Of a stretch of 64,000 nt of DNA, positions 42,742 to 51,993 are shown piece after piece; position 1 is the first letter of the stretch; every line of letters starts with the position of its first letter. The notes under the pieces are model-generated. The model saw only the letters and a program-made list of their open reading frames with translations, had not been told where the DNA came from and did no database searches. The position numbers were made by a program, and so were the translations under genes. Where the stretch lies: NCBI RefSeq assembly GCF_021608265.1, contig NZ_JAKIHP010000001.1, forward strand, positions 930,001-994,000. Direction: 5' to 3'. The DNA is from Flavobacterium wongokense (GTDB taxonomy: Bacteria; Bacteroidota; Bacteroidia; Flavobacteriales; Flavobacteriaceae).

Positions 42742-44229
42742 ATGTCTGTAAAATCAATAGCGGCGAAAATTTTTGCCAAGGTCATTCACAGTAAAACCCA
42801 GAAATGGGCTCAGAATCCTGTCGAAACACAGCAGAGAGTTTTTCGGAATCTTTTGGCTTCAGCCAATAAAACCCAGTTTGGAAAAGACCATAATTTTGCC
42901 ACAATCAAATCCTATGAAGATTTTGCAAACCAAGTTCCAATAAGGGATTACGAAGCATTACGGTCTTACGTGGACCGCGTTGTAAAAGGTGAAGAAGACA
43001 TACTTTGGAAAGGGAAACCGATTTATTTTGCAAAGACTTCGGGAACGACTTCGGGCGCGAAATACATTCCGCTTACGAAAGAATCAATGCCGTATCATAT
43101 AGAAGCAGCACGGAACGCGATTTTGAGCTACATACACGAAACCGGAAAAACAACTTTTGTCGACGGCAAGATGATTTTCCTTCAGGGAAGTCCGATTTTG
43201 GAAGAGAAAAACGGAATTAAATTGGGTCGTCTTTCCGGAATCGTGGCGCATTTTGTCCCGAAATATTTGCAGAAAAACCGAATGCCAAGTTGGGCAACCA
43301 ATTGCATTGAAGACTGGGAAACTAAAGTCGATGCCATCGTTGAAGAGACCTTTAACGAAAACATGAGTGTCATTTCGGGAATTCCGAGTTGGGTTCAGAT
43401 GTATTTTGAAAAGCTCGAGCAAAAAGGAGGGAAAGCTGTAGGCGACATTTTCAAAAATTTCAATTTGTTCATTTATGGCGGTGTGAATTACGAGCCCTAT
43501 CGCGCCAAATTTGAAAACCTTATCGGAAGGAAAGTTGATTCTATTGAGTTGTTTCCCGCTTCGGAGGGATTTTTTGCCTATCAGGATTCGCAGAAAGAAA
43601 AGGGAATGCTGTTGCTTTTGAACTCGGGCATTTTCTATGAATTTATAAAATCAGAAGAATTTTTTACCGAAAATCCAAGACGCTATACGATTGGCGAAGT
43701 CGAATTGAATGTCAATTATGTCCTCATCATTTCCACAAACGCAGGGCTTTGGGCTTACAATATTGGCGACACGATTCAGTTCACCAGTTTGAAACCGTAT
43801 CGCGTAATTGTTTCAGGAAGGATCAAGCATTACATTTCGGCATTTGGAGAGCATGTCATTGGAAAGGAAGTCGAGCATGCTTTGCAGGAAGCGATGGAGA
43901 ATACGAATATCCGTGTAAATGAATTTACTGTTGCGCCACAAATCAACCCGAATAGCGGACTGCCTTATCACGAATGGTTTATAGAGTTTGAAAACGAACC
44001 GGAAAACCATGAAGAATTTGCCCTGAAAATTGACCACGCCATGCGGAAACAAAATGTCTATTATGACGATTTGATTGTGGGGAAGGTATTGAAAACTCTG
44101 GTCGTTTCTAAGGTTCAGAAAAATGGGTTCCAGGATTATATGAAATCGATAGGCAAATTGGGTGGCCAAAATAAAATCCCAAGATTGAGCAACGACAGGA
44201 AAATTGCCGATTTACTACAAATATTATAA
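42742..44229 (+). CDS. GH3 family acyl-adenylating protein
   Basis: A 495-residue protein of the GH3 family (named for plant auxin-amido synthetases), part of the ANL adenylating superfamily. The ATP-binding phosphate loop is KTSGTTSGAKYIPLT, with later LFPASEGFFAYQ and VSGRIKHYISAFGEHVIGKEVE. The start at 42742 (MSVKSIAAKIFAKV) is chosen; a frame beginning at 42631 overlaps the M23 gene. Bacterial members adenylate a carboxylate and probably join it to an amino acid, but the substrate is unknown. It is 1 bp downstream of the M23 peptidase and 2 bp upstream of the next gene. Confidence 0.9.
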   Translation: MSVKSIAAKIFAKVIHSKTQKWAQNPVETQQRVFRNLLASANKTQFGKDHNFATIKSYEDFANQVPIRDYEALRSYVDRVVKGEEDILWKGKPIYFAKTSGTTSGAKYIPLTKESMPYHIEAARNAILSYIHETGKTTFVDGKMIFLQGSPILEEKNGIKLGRLSGIVAHFVPKYLQKNRMPSWATNCIEDWETKVDAIVEETFNENMSVISGIPSWVQMYFEKLEQKGGKAVGDIFKNFNLFIYGGVNYEPYRAKFENLIGRKVDSIELFPASEGFFAYQDSQKEKGMLLLLNSGIFYEFIKSEEFFTENPRRYTIGEVELNVNYVLIISTNAGLWAYNIGDTIQFTSLKPYRVIVSGRIKHYISAFGEHVIGKEVEHALQEAMENTNIRVNEFTVAPQINPNSGLPYHEWFIEFENEPENHEEFALKIDHAMRKQNVYYDDLIVGKVLKTLVVSKVQKNGFQDYMKSIGKLGGQNKIPRLSNDRKIADLLQIL

Positions 44230-44231
44230 AA

Positions 44232-45101
44232 ATGAAAAGACTTTTTTGGATTGTTTTTTTAATCGGTTGTTCGGTCAATGCACAAATCAAAGGAATTGTC
44301 GTTGACGAATCCAACAAGCCTGTTTCGTATGTCAACATTTGGGTTGAGAACGAAAACAACAGTACCACTTCGGAAGAAAACGGCGAGTTTACAATTCATT
44401 GTCTGCCAAATAAAAACCTGATTTTTTCGGCCTTAGGCTATGAAAAGAAAACCGTAAAGGCTTCAGAAGCTAGTAAGGTAGTTCTAAAAATCAACGCTTT
44501 TGAGTTGAACGAAATTGTCATCGCAAAGCGATTCGGAACCAAAGAAATTGAAATTGGGAAAGTCAAGGTTGAAAGTTACCAGGCATTTGAAAACGGACCG
44601 CGCATCGATGCCAAATTTTTCCCGTATCAGGCCAAATACAAAAAAACGAAATACCTAAAGCAGGTTGCCATAATTACCGACAGCCAGCTGGAAAGCACCA
44701 GCTTTAAAATCCATTTTTACAGTGTAAATCCCGATGGTTCGCCAGGCGAAGAATTGCTGCAGAAAGACTATCTGGTTTCGGTAAAAAAAGGGGTGAAGAA
44801 ATCCTGGTTCAATGTAACCGATTTCAACCTGAAAATGCCCAAGACGGGAATCTTCCTAGGTTTTGAAAAACTTATCATTGAAAGAAACAAACTGGAAAAG
44901 GAAGTTGTAGATACCAATACCAAGACAACAACAATCCAAAAAACCTATTTCCCTTATGTGTTGTACAATTATGTCGAAAGGGAATTTATCTACACCTTTT
45001 CGAAAGGGAAATGGAACAGGCAGACCAAAGCTGACCTGAATAATCCTTCGGACAAAATGATGGTGTATGAGCCTGCAATCAATTTAATCTTATCCAATTA
45101 A
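44232..45101 (+). CDS. Carboxypeptidase-regulatory-like domain protein, paralogue 1
   Basis: A 289-residue secreted protein with a signal peptide (MKRLFWIVFLIGCSVNAQ). Residues 20-95 form a CarboxypepD_reg-like beta-sandwich (IKGIVVDESNKPVSYVNIWV, TSEENGEFTIHCLP, VVLKINAFELNEIVI), the domain found at the start of SusC/TonB-linked proteins. The C-terminal 190 residues are unlike a barrel and match the next gene product, so this is a stand-alone family. It starts 2 bp after GH3 and ends exactly where its paralogue begins. Confidence 0.85.
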   Translation: MKRLFWIVFLIGCSVNAQIKGIVVDESNKPVSYVNIWVENENNSTTSEENGEFTIHCLPNKNLIFSALGYEKKTVKASEASKVVLKINAFELNEIVIAKRFGTKEIEIGKVKVESYQAFENGPRIDAKFFPYQAKYKKTKYLKQVAIITDSQLESTSFKIHFYSVNPDGSPGEELLQKDYLVSVKKGVKKSWFNVTDFNLKMPKTGIFLGFEKLIIERNKLEKEVVDTNTKTTTIQKTYFPYVLYNYVEREFIYTFSKGKWNRQTKADLNNPSDKMMVYEPAINLILSN

Positions 45102-45974
45102 ATGAAGCCTTTAATCTGCATTTTGCTAATCGCCTTTTCAGCTTCAGCCCAAATCTCCGGAACCATTGTCAATGAAAAAGGAAATGCGATTCCGTATGTC
45201 AATATTTGGATTGAAAACGAGAACATCGGAACCACTTCTGATGAAAACGGAATTTTTAAAATCAATGCGGAAGTTGGGAAAACAGCCATCTTTTCTTCGG
45301 TGGGATTTGAAATCAAAAAAACTGCGCTGACAGCTAATGAAAAAGTAATTTTAAAGGAAGCTGTTTATAAATTAGATGAAGTCGTCATTTCAAAAAGAAA
45401 ACAAGACAGGCAGATTGAAATTGGCGATGCGCACAAAATCCATCATACAATGCTTTCGGGTGACAAACCATGGATTTACGGAAAATTATTTGAATACGAT
45501 TCGGCATATGCAGCCACGCCTTATTTAAATAAAATCATATTCTATACTGATAGCGAAAAGAAAGATGCAAAGCTGAAGATAAGGTTGTTTGAATTCAATG
45601 GTATCGAGCCGGCAGATGATATGCTTCAGGAAGACTTGGTTGTAACGGTAAAAAAGGGAATGAGGAAAAATGAAATAGATGTATCAAAATACAATCTGAA
45701 GTTCCCCGAGAAAGGAATTGTAATTGGTTTGGAATGGATGGTGATTGAAGAAAACAAATACAATTTCGAGTATAAGGATAAAACAAAAGGTTTGGTGAAA
45801 ACAGCATATTATGCACCCTCTTTGGTTATCAATTATTCTGATTCCGAAAACTCTTTAATGTATTCAAAAGGCAGATGGACCAGAAGCAGGCTCATTTTAA
45901 AAATCACTAAAGAAAAGAACCCTTGGGACAATAAAGTCATGACGCCAGCAATTAACCTTATTCTAACCAACTAA
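45102..45974 (+). CDS. Carboxypeptidase-regulatory-like domain protein, paralogue 2
   Basis: A 290-residue secreted protein with signal peptide MKPLICILLIAFSASAQ. It is colinear with its upstream neighbour: ISGTIVNEKGNAIPYVNIWI, TTSDENGIFKINAE, VILKEAVYKLDEVVIS, then the shared C-terminal part KIHHTMLSGDKPWIYGKLF, ENEN and the closing YNFEYKDK and MTPAINLILTN. The last ends NLILTN versus NLILSN in the paralogue. A tandem duplication is the natural explanation. The ATG follows the upstream stop without a gap. Confidence 0.85.
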   Translation: MKPLICILLIAFSASAQISGTIVNEKGNAIPYVNIWIENENIGTTSDENGIFKINAEVGKTAIFSSVGFEIKKTALTANEKVILKEAVYKLDEVVISKRKQDRQIEIGDAHKIHHTMLSGDKPWIYGKLFEYDSAYAATPYLNKIIFYTDSEKKDAKLKIRLFEFNGIEPADDMLQEDLVVTVKKGMRKNEIDVSKYNLKFPEKGIVIGLEWMVIEENKYNFEYKDKTKGLVKTAYYAPSLVINYSDSENSLMYSKGRWTRSRLILKITKEKNPWDNKVMTPAINLILTN

Positions 45975-45987
45975 AGGACAAAAACCC

Positions 45988-45995
45988 TATATTTG
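45988..45995 (+). promoter_or_regulatory. Candidate -7 box of the nucleosidase-like gene
   Basis: TATATTTG ends 19 bp before the start at 46015, suggesting its own transcript. Confidence 0.6.
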
Positions 45996-46014
45996 CGGGT
46001 TAGAAAATAAAAAG

Positions 46015-47709
46015 ATGAAAGAAATCAAAAACATTTCGCGCTCAAGAGCGCAAGAATCGTCCGCAGCTATCGAACGATTGTACATTACCATGAGACATTT
46101 ATTCAACAGAGGTTTTTACAAACCAATGGGTGTTTCAGGAGAAACTTTGAGAGAAGCATTACTCTCTCTCAGACCAGAAATTTACGGAAGTATTGCAGAG
46201 GAAAAAGTAGAACTAAGCGGTTTGCTTTATGTAATAGAAAGGCTTCCGGTAGGCATTGAAGAGTGCCGTTTTATCAATTTAACTTCAGACGAAGGGTATT
46301 CAAAATCACATTTCCAGGCAATTGTTCCACCAAAAAGAAGAAGGAACTGCTACCGAATCGATGACGAACAGATGAATGTGGAAATCACACGCGGACGTTC
46401 AGACATCTATGATATTTTGACGCATTTGACCTTTATTTTTATCGAATCGCATAAAATTAAGGACAGGGTTCTGCTTGATGAATTGGAAGTGGAATTAACC
46501 CGCGATTGGGAAAAACTGGAAGAAGCCGTCCTGCAGAATAAAAAAATGACGCAAAAGGAAAAGGAAATAGCGATTTCGCATGCTGCCAACGTTTTGGGCC
46601 GGAGCTTTTCTGAAGTTTTGGAAATCTATGACGATTTTGGAACCAAGGAAAAACCAGACCGCTTCCTGCACGTTATTTATTGGTTAGGGAAACTGGCAAT
46701 CGATGAGGTTATCAATAACAACAAAAGAACCATTACGTTCAGCCCGATTTTGAGGGAACGTTTGGGGCATCATATCCACGGAGAGATTTGGGCAACCAAC
46801 ATCAAGGAAACGCTTAAGGCGAATGACCTTCTGGAACGACCAATCCACATCATCAGCGCCAACATGCACAGTGTGATGAATTCCATTTTTGCAACGAATG
46901 TCTTAAAAACCAAATTCAAGGACAAGTCGGATTTCTTTATTTATGAGGAATTGAGCAAGTCTGGCGCAAAGGATGTAAGGAACAAAGTTGAGGAAGTCGC
47001 ATTGAAACAGGGAATGATTTCGCTTCCGGATGTATTTTCGGGAACCAACATTGATGTTCAGCTTTTTGATACTGCCAAAATCGACTGGGCAAAATCAAGC
47101 TTCCCAAAAGCAGTAATTGGCAAAGATGCACCAGTCCTTATTGTAATGGATTATGCTTTTGGTGAACAGGCTTTTGAAACGATAGACGAACTTTTGAAAC
47201 CTTACAAAGAAGGAAAAACCAAGACTTTCCTGAATGTCGAATCCGTTTCGATTATGGGTAAGGCCGGAATTTTGGAAGGCGGAAAAGGCGACATTATGAT
47301 TCCGACAGCGCACATCAACGAAGGAACAGCAGATAATTATCCATTTGAAAACGAACTTACTTCCGCTATGTTTGAAGGAAACGGAATCCCGGTTTTTGAA
47401 GGACCGATGGTGACGGTTTTGGGAACATCGCTCCAGAATAAGGATTTATTGAAATTCTTCCACGAATCAACCTGGGAAGTAATTGGGCTTGAAATGGAAG
47501 GAGCTTATTATCAGAAAGCCATCCAGTCGGCATCCAAAATCAGGAAGAGCATTCCGCAGAATGTCAAAGTAAGATATGCTTACTATGCTTCGGATAATCC
47601 TTTAGAAACCGGAAGCACACTAGCTTCAGGAGGTTTGGGGACAACTGGAGTGAAGCCAACCTATTTGATTACGATAAAAATATTAGAACAAATTTTTAAC
47701 ATAAAATAA
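46015..47709 (+). CDS. Fusion protein with C-terminal nucleosidase/phosphorylase-like domain (DUF6909-like)
   Basis: A 564-residue cytoplasmic protein. Residues 1-300 are a helical domain I do not recognise (MRHLFNRGFYKPMGVSGETL, PPKRRRNCYRIDDEQMN). The C-terminal part resembles the nucleoside phosphorylase/nucleosidase superfamily: VLIVMDYAFGEQAFETID, GKAGILEGGKGDIMIPTAH, the purine-side GLEMEGAYYQKA with Met-Glu at 494-495, and YYASDNPLETG with Asp527 matching the catalytic Asp. It resembles AMP nucleosidase in that domain only. I recall DUF6909 proteins of this size in flavobacteria. A nucleotide-cleaving enzyme regulated by its N-terminus is plausible, not shown. Confidence 0.75.
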   Translation: MKEIKNISRSRAQESSAAIERLYITMRHLFNRGFYKPMGVSGETLREALLSLRPEIYGSIAEEKVELSGLLYVIERLPVGIEECRFINLTSDEGYSKSHFQAIVPPKRRRNCYRIDDEQMNVEITRGRSDIYDILTHLTFIFIESHKIKDRVLLDELEVELTRDWEKLEEAVLQNKKMTQKEKEIAISHAANVLGRSFSEVLEIYDDFGTKEKPDRFLHVIYWLGKLAIDEVINNNKRTITFSPILRERLGHHIHGEIWATNIKETLKANDLLERPIHIISANMHSVMNSIFATNVLKTKFKDKSDFFIYEELSKSGAKDVRNKVEEVALKQGMISLPDVFSGTNIDVQLFDTAKIDWAKSSFPKAVIGKDAPVLIVMDYAFGEQAFETIDELLKPYKEGKTKTFLNVESVSIMGKAGILEGGKGDIMIPTAHINEGTADNYPFENELTSAMFEGNGIPVFEGPMVTVLGTSLQNKDLLKFFHESTWEVIGLEMEGAYYQKAIQSASKIRKSIPQNVKVRYAYYASDNPLETGSTLASGGLGTTGVKPTYLITIKILEQIFNIK

Positions 47710-47718
47710 TTATTTTTT

Positions 47719-48684
47719 ATGAGTGCAAAATCTCAAAATAATGACAATCAGGAAATAGATTTGTCTCAGATTTCCAAGAGAATCGGCAATTTTTTCGAAA
47801 ACATTTCGACCCGCATCTTCAAAATGATTTTATTCTTTAAAAGGAATATCATCTGGGTTGGAATCCTTTTTATAATTGGTGCCGGTGCAGGATATTACCT
47901 GGACAAAATAGGCAAGGTATACGACCATCAGATCATTGTAAGTCCAAATTTTGGCTCGGTCGATTATATGAATGCCAAAATTGAATTGATTAACTCGAAA
48001 GTCGAAGACGGAGATACGCTTTTCCTAAAAAACATTATCGGGATTAAAGACCCAACAAGGTTCAGAGGCATAACGGTTGCGCCGATAACAGATGTTTACA
48101 AATTCATTGAAAACAAGCCTCAGAATTTTGAGCTGATCAAATTGATGGCGGAAGATGGTGATGTAAAAAAGATTGCAAATGAAAACATGACGAGCAAAAA
48201 TTACCCATACCATTTGATTTCGTTTTCAACGGTTGATAAAACTACAGATGCCAATACGGTTAGGCCAATCCTGAATTACCTGAATAATTCGGATTACTAT
48301 AAAAAAATCCAAAAAGAATATGTAGCCAACATCAGAATCAAAATGGCTGAAAATGATTCAATCATTTCCCAAATTGACGGACTGTTGAATTCATTCAACG
48401 GAACGACAGGCGACAAAATGGTATACTATAGTGAGAAATCACAGCTGAGCGATGTCATCAAAACCAAAGACCAATTGGTTTACGAGCAAGGAATACACCG
48501 AATTGAACTGGTGAATTTTGACAAAATCGTAAAGGAAAGCAGTTCAACGTTAAACGTTAGGAATACCAAAGCGATTAACGGTAAAAAGAAAATTATACTG
48601 CCACTATTGCTGATACTTTTATTTGTAATAATTGGGTCTGTGAAATCCTTTTACAAAAGGCAAATGGCAAAAATGAATAGTTAA
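47719..48684 (+). CDS. Wzz-like polysaccharide chain-length regulator
   Basis: A 321-residue inner-membrane protein with TM helices at about 42-60 and 295-312 and a large periplasmic domain between them, the Wzz/PCP topology. A Lys-rich tail RQMAKMNS follows the second TM. The central part is rich in helices and coiled coil ([28 protein letters not shown]). Sequence similarity to well-studied Wzz proteins is modest, so the call rests on topology and position: it is the first gene of the polysaccharide cluster, directly before rmlA. Confidence 0.75.
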   Translation: MSAKSQNNDNQEIDLSQISKRIGNFFENISTRIFKMILFFKRNIIWVGILFIIGAGAGYYLDKIGKVYDHQIIVSPNFGSVDYMNAKIELINSKVEDGDTLFLKNIIGIKDPTRFRGITVAPITDVYKFIENKPQNFELIKLMAEDGDVKKIANENMTSKNYPYHLISFSTVDKTTDANTVRPILNYLNNSDYYKKIQKEYVANIRIKMAENDSIISQIDGLLNSFNGTTGDKMVYYSEKSQLSDVIKTKDQLVYEQGIHRIELVNFDKIVKESSSTLNVRNTKAINGKKKIILPLLLILLFVIIGSVKSFYKRQMAKMNS

Positions 48685-48686
48685 TT

Positions 48687-49544
48687 ATGAAAGGAATTAT
48701 TTTAGCTGGTGGATCGGGAACAAGATTGCACCCATTGACTTTAGCGGTGAGCAAACAGTTGATGCCCATTTATGACAAACCAATGATTTATTACCCATTA
48801 TCAACCTTGATGTGGTCGGGAATCAACGAAATATTAATCATATCAACACCGCACGATTTGCCCTTATTCAGGCAATTGCTGGGCGATGGAAAAAGCTTGG
48901 GCTGCCGATTTGAATATGCGGTCCAGGAACACCCAAATGGCCTTGCGGAAGCATTTATCATTGGAAAGGAATTCATAGGTGACGATAAGGTTGCCCTGGT
49001 TCTTGGAGACAATATTTTCTACGGAACAGGTTTGTCCGATTTATTGTTGGCCAATAACGATCCAGACGGCGGAATCATTTATGCGTATCACGTTCATGAT
49101 CCGGAAAGATATGGTGTGGTTGATTTTGACAAAGACGGGAAAGTACTTTCAATAGAAGAGAAACCAGAGAAACCAAAATCTAATTTTGCCGTTCCTGGGA
49201 TTTATTTTTACGATAACGATGTGGTTGAAATCGCGGCCAATATCAAACCAAGCCACAGAGGCGAAATCGAAATCACCGATGTTAACAAGGAATATTTGCG
49301 AAGAGGAAAACTCAAGGTAAGCATTCTCGACAGGGGAACAGCCTGGTTGGATACGGGAACATTCCAATCATTGATGCAGGCCGGACAATTCGTTCAGGTT
49401 ATCGAAGAACGCCAGGGATTAAAAATTGGAGCCATCGAAGAAGCAGCCTACAGAATGGGTTACATCGATGCAAAACAATTAGAAAAATTAGCCCAGCCCT
49501 TATTAAAAAGCGGTTATGGTACACACTTACTTAGTTTGATTTAA
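48687..49544 (+). CDS. rmlA: Glucose-1-phosphate thymidylyltransferase
   Basis: A 285-residue enzyme making dTDP-glucose from glucose 1-phosphate and dTTP, the first step to dTDP-rhamnose. The nucleotide-binding motif is [14 protein letters not shown] near the N-terminus, followed by [31 protein letters not shown] and [10 protein letters not shown]. Length is standard. It precedes rmlC by 3 bp and follows the Wzz-like gene by 2 bp; the four form one transcription unit. Confidence 0.96.
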   Translation: MKGIILAGGSGTRLHPLTLAVSKQLMPIYDKPMIYYPLSTLMWSGINEILIISTPHDLPLFRQLLGDGKSLGCRFEYAVQEHPNGLAEAFIIGKEFIGDDKVALVLGDNIFYGTGLSDLLLANNDPDGGIIYAYHVHDPERYGVVDFDKDGKVLSIEEKPEKPKSNFAVPGIYFYDNDVVEIAANIKPSHRGEIEITDVNKEYLRRGKLKVSILDRGTAWLDTGTFQSLMQAGQFVQVIEERQGLKIGAIEEAAYRMGYIDAKQLEKLAQPLLKSGYGTHLLSLI

Positions 49545-49547
49545 GAC

Positions 49548-50099
49548 ATGAATTTTATTGCAACCAAACTTGATGGATGTTTTGTAATTGAACCAAAAAT
49601 CATTGTTGATGAGCGCGGTTATTTCATGGAAAGTTTTAATGAAAAGACTTTTCAAAATGGAGTAGGCCATCCGGTTCATTTCGTTCAGGATAACCAATCG
49701 TATTCCTCAAAAGGGGTTTTGCGCGGCTTACACTACCAAACCGGAGAACATGCGCAGGCTAAATTAGTCCGTGTACTACACGGAGAAGTTTTGGATGTTG
49801 CGGTTGACATCAGGCCCAATTCACCTACATTCGGGCAATATGAAGCCGTAGTTTTGTCGGCCGAAAACCAAAAACAGTTTTTTGTTCCAAGAGGATTTGC
49901 ACACGGATTTTTAGTGTTGAGCGAAACGGCTACGTTTTTTTACAAATGCGACAATTTTTACAATAAGGAATCAGAAGGCGGAATCATTTACAATGATAAA
50001 ACCATCAACATCAACTGGGATTTTCCAATTGAAGAATTAATAATTTCCGCGAAGGATCAAGTTCAACCTACATTAGAAAACGCCAAAAAAGCATGGTAG
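49548..50099 (+). CDS. rmlC: dTDP-4-dehydrorhamnose 3,5-epimerase
   Basis: A 183-residue cupin epimerase acting on dTDP-4-keto-6-deoxyglucose. The catalytic His-bearing GVLRGLHYQTGEHAQAKLV and the following VLDVAVDIRPNSPTFGQY match the family, as do FFVPRGFAHGFLVLSETA and FYKCDNFYNKESEGG. Length is standard. It overlaps rmlD by 7 bp. With rmlA and rmlD it supplies dTDP-L-rhamnose, but rmlB is not in this window. Confidence 0.95.
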   Translation: MNFIATKLDGCFVIEPKIIVDERGYFMESFNEKTFQNGVGHPVHFVQDNQSYSSKGVLRGLHYQTGEHAQAKLVRVLHGEVLDVAVDIRPNSPTFGQYEAVVLSAENQKQFFVPRGFAHGFLVLSETATFFYKCDNFYNKESEGGIIYNDKTININWDFPIEELIISAKDQVQPTLENAKKAW

Positions 50100-50935
50100 T
50101 TTTAGTAACCGGAGCCAATGGACAATTAGGTCAGAGCCTGCAATTCATTGCGCCAAATTATCCTGAGCTTCATTTTGTTTTTTGTGCTTCAGCTGATTTG
50201 GATATAACCAATGCCGCTGATTGTGAAGCAATGTTTTCTAAAATCAACCCCGGTTTTTGTATTAACGCTGCAGCCTACACCGCCGTTGACAAAGCCGAAA
50301 GCGAGACTGAAAAAGCACATTTAATCAATGTAATTGGTGCCCAAAATTTAGCTGAGGTTTGTAAAAAACATAATACAGTTTTACTACATATTTCCACTGA
50401 TTTCGTTTTTGATGGAGAAAAAAACATAGCTTATAAAGAGAATGATGCCCCAAATCCAACAGGCATTTACGGGCAGACCAAATTGGCTGGCGAAAAAGCA
50501 ATCCAGGAAGTTTTTGAAAACTATTACATCATCAGGACTTCCTGGGTGTATTCACAGTTTGGCAACAATTTTATGAAAACCATGTTACGCCTGGCTTCGG
50601 AAAGAGACTCGATTTCGGTGGTAAACGACCAAATCGGGACACCAACCAATGCAGTAGATTTAGCCGATGCTCTCGCTAAAATCATTACGAGCAATAAAAA
50701 AGCGTTTGGCGTATACAACTTCAGTAATGAAGGACAGTGCAGCTGGTATGATTTTGCTAAAAAAATATTTGAAGTCAATAACATTAACATCGATTTAAAA
50801 TCAATTCCAACAAGCAGTTTTCCGACACCGGCAAAAAGGCCTGAATTCAGCGTTTTGGATAAAACCAAAATCAAGACTACTTTTGGTTTGGAAATCAAGG
50901 ATTGGCAGGACAGCTTAAAAACAATCAAAATATGA
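50093..50935 (+). CDS. rmlD: dTDP-4-dehydrorhamnose reductase
   Basis: A 280-residue extended-SDR enzyme completing dTDP-L-rhamnose. The nucleotide loop is VLVTGANGQLGQSLQ, followed by INAAAYTAVDKAESE, STDFVFDGE and the catalytic Tyr-x3-Lys in GIYGQTKLAGEKA. The C-terminal KRPEFSVLDKTKIK is characteristic. It overlaps rmlC by 7 bp and the following SDR gene by 4 bp (ATGA). Confidence 0.95.
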   Translation: MVVLVTGANGQLGQSLQFIAPNYPELHFVFCASADLDITNAADCEAMFSKINPGFCINAAAYTAVDKAESETEKAHLINVIGAQNLAEVCKKHNTVLLHISTDFVFDGEKNIAYKENDAPNPTGIYGQTKLAGEKAIQEVFENYYIIRTSWVYSQFGNNFMKTMLRLASERDSISVVNDQIGTPTNAVDLADALAKIITSNKKAFGVYNFSNEGQCSWYDFAKKIFEVNNINIDLKSIPTSSFPTPAKRPEFSVLDKTKIKTTFGLEIKDWQDSLKTIKI

Positions 50936-51993
50936 AAATAGTAGTTACCGGAGGCGCGGGATTTGTTGGCTCAACACTTTGCTTACAGCTCAAGGCAAAG
51001 TATCCATCTTATGAAATTGTCGCCTTTGATAATTTAAAAAGAAGAGGTTCTGAGTTGAACCTAGCCGATTTTCAAAAGCAGGGCATTCCCTTTTTCCATG
51101 GGGATATCAGGAACAACGAAGATTTATCGGCATTAGGGAATTTTGACGTTTTGGTTGAAGCCTCGGCAGAACCATCGGTTACTGCTGGTTTGGATTCCGA
51201 TCCGACTTATGTCATCAATAATAATCTATACGGTTCCATCAACTGCTTTAATGCATGTTTAAAGAACAAGGCCAAACTTATATTCCTTTCGACAAGCAGG
51301 GTTTATCCAATCAATTGGATTGAGGATGCCCATTTTACCGAAGAAGCAACGCGTTTTGCATTTGATGCCAATCAAAGCACCAAAGGAATTTCACCAAAAG
51401 GGATTTCAGAGGAATTATCATTGGAAGGTGCACGTTCCTTTTATGGGACTACTAAATTGGCTTCGGAACTTTTCATTCAGGAGTACGCTGCATTTTATGG
51501 CTTGAAAGCTGCCATAACACGTTTCGGTGTTATTGCAGGACCAAGGCAGATGGGAAAAACCGATCAGGGTGTTGTAACGCTTTGGATGGCGAAACATTTT
51601 TGGAATCAGTCCCTGAAATATATTGGTTATGGCGGAACCGGAAAACAGGTCCGCGACATCCTGCACGTAGATGATTTGGTGGAACTGATTGATTTGCAAA
51701 TCCATCAGATAGAAAAATTTGAAGGCAGGATTTATAATGCCGGCGGCGGTTTGACAAACAGCGCTTCGTTATTGGAAATGACAAAAATCTGTGAAAAGAT
51801 AACAGGAAATTCCATTGCAATCGCTTCTGAAAAAGAAACCCGGACAGCCGATCTTAGGATTTTCATTACGGATAATACAAGAATTGAAAATGAGACTGGC
51901 TGGAAACCAAAAAAATCGGTAGAGACAATCTTTCAGGACATTTACAACTGGATAAAAGCCAACGAAAAACAATTGGAAACCATATTGAAATAA
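50932..51993 (+). CDS. NAD-dependent epimerase, CDP-paratose 2-epimerase-like (SDR1)
   Basis: A 353-residue extended SDR. The start at 50932 (MKIVVTGGAGFVGSTL) overlaps the rmlD stop as ATGA; an earlier ATG is inside rmlD. The dinucleotide loop is GGAGFVG, with SAEPSVTAGLDSDPTYVINNN and the catalytic Tyr171-x3-Lys175 in SFYGTTKLASE. The sequence resembles CDP-paratose 2-epimerase (the tyvelose enzyme) more than RmlB. It would convert one nucleotide sugar for the glycan; the exact sugar is unknown. The neighbouring SDR at 53903 is a relative. Confidence 0.87.
   Translation: MKIVVTGGAGFVGSTLCLQLKAKYPSYEIVAFDNLKRRGSELNLADFQKQGIPFFHGDIRNNEDLSALGNFDVLVEASAEPSVTAGLDSDPTYVINNNLYGSINCFNACLKNKAKLIFLSTSRVYPINWIEDAHFTEEATRFAFDANQSTKGISPKGISEELSLEGARSFYGTTKLASELFIQEYAAFYGLKAAITRFGVIAGPRQMGKTDQGVVTLWMAKHFWNQSLKYIGYGGTGKQVRDILHVDDLVELIDLQIHQIEKFEGRIYNAGGGLTNSASLLEMTKICEKITGNSIAIASEKETRTADLRIFITDNTRIENETGWKPKKSVETIFQDIYNWIKANEKQLETILK

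Noticed and set aside
46015..47709. Confident naming as AMP nucleosidase (amn)
   Set aside because: Only the C-terminal part shows nucleosidase features, and the N-terminal half does not match the amn layout.
50932..51993. SDR1 as rmlB
   Set aside because: It lacks the RmlB TDE motif and resembles CDP-paratose 2-epimerase instead.
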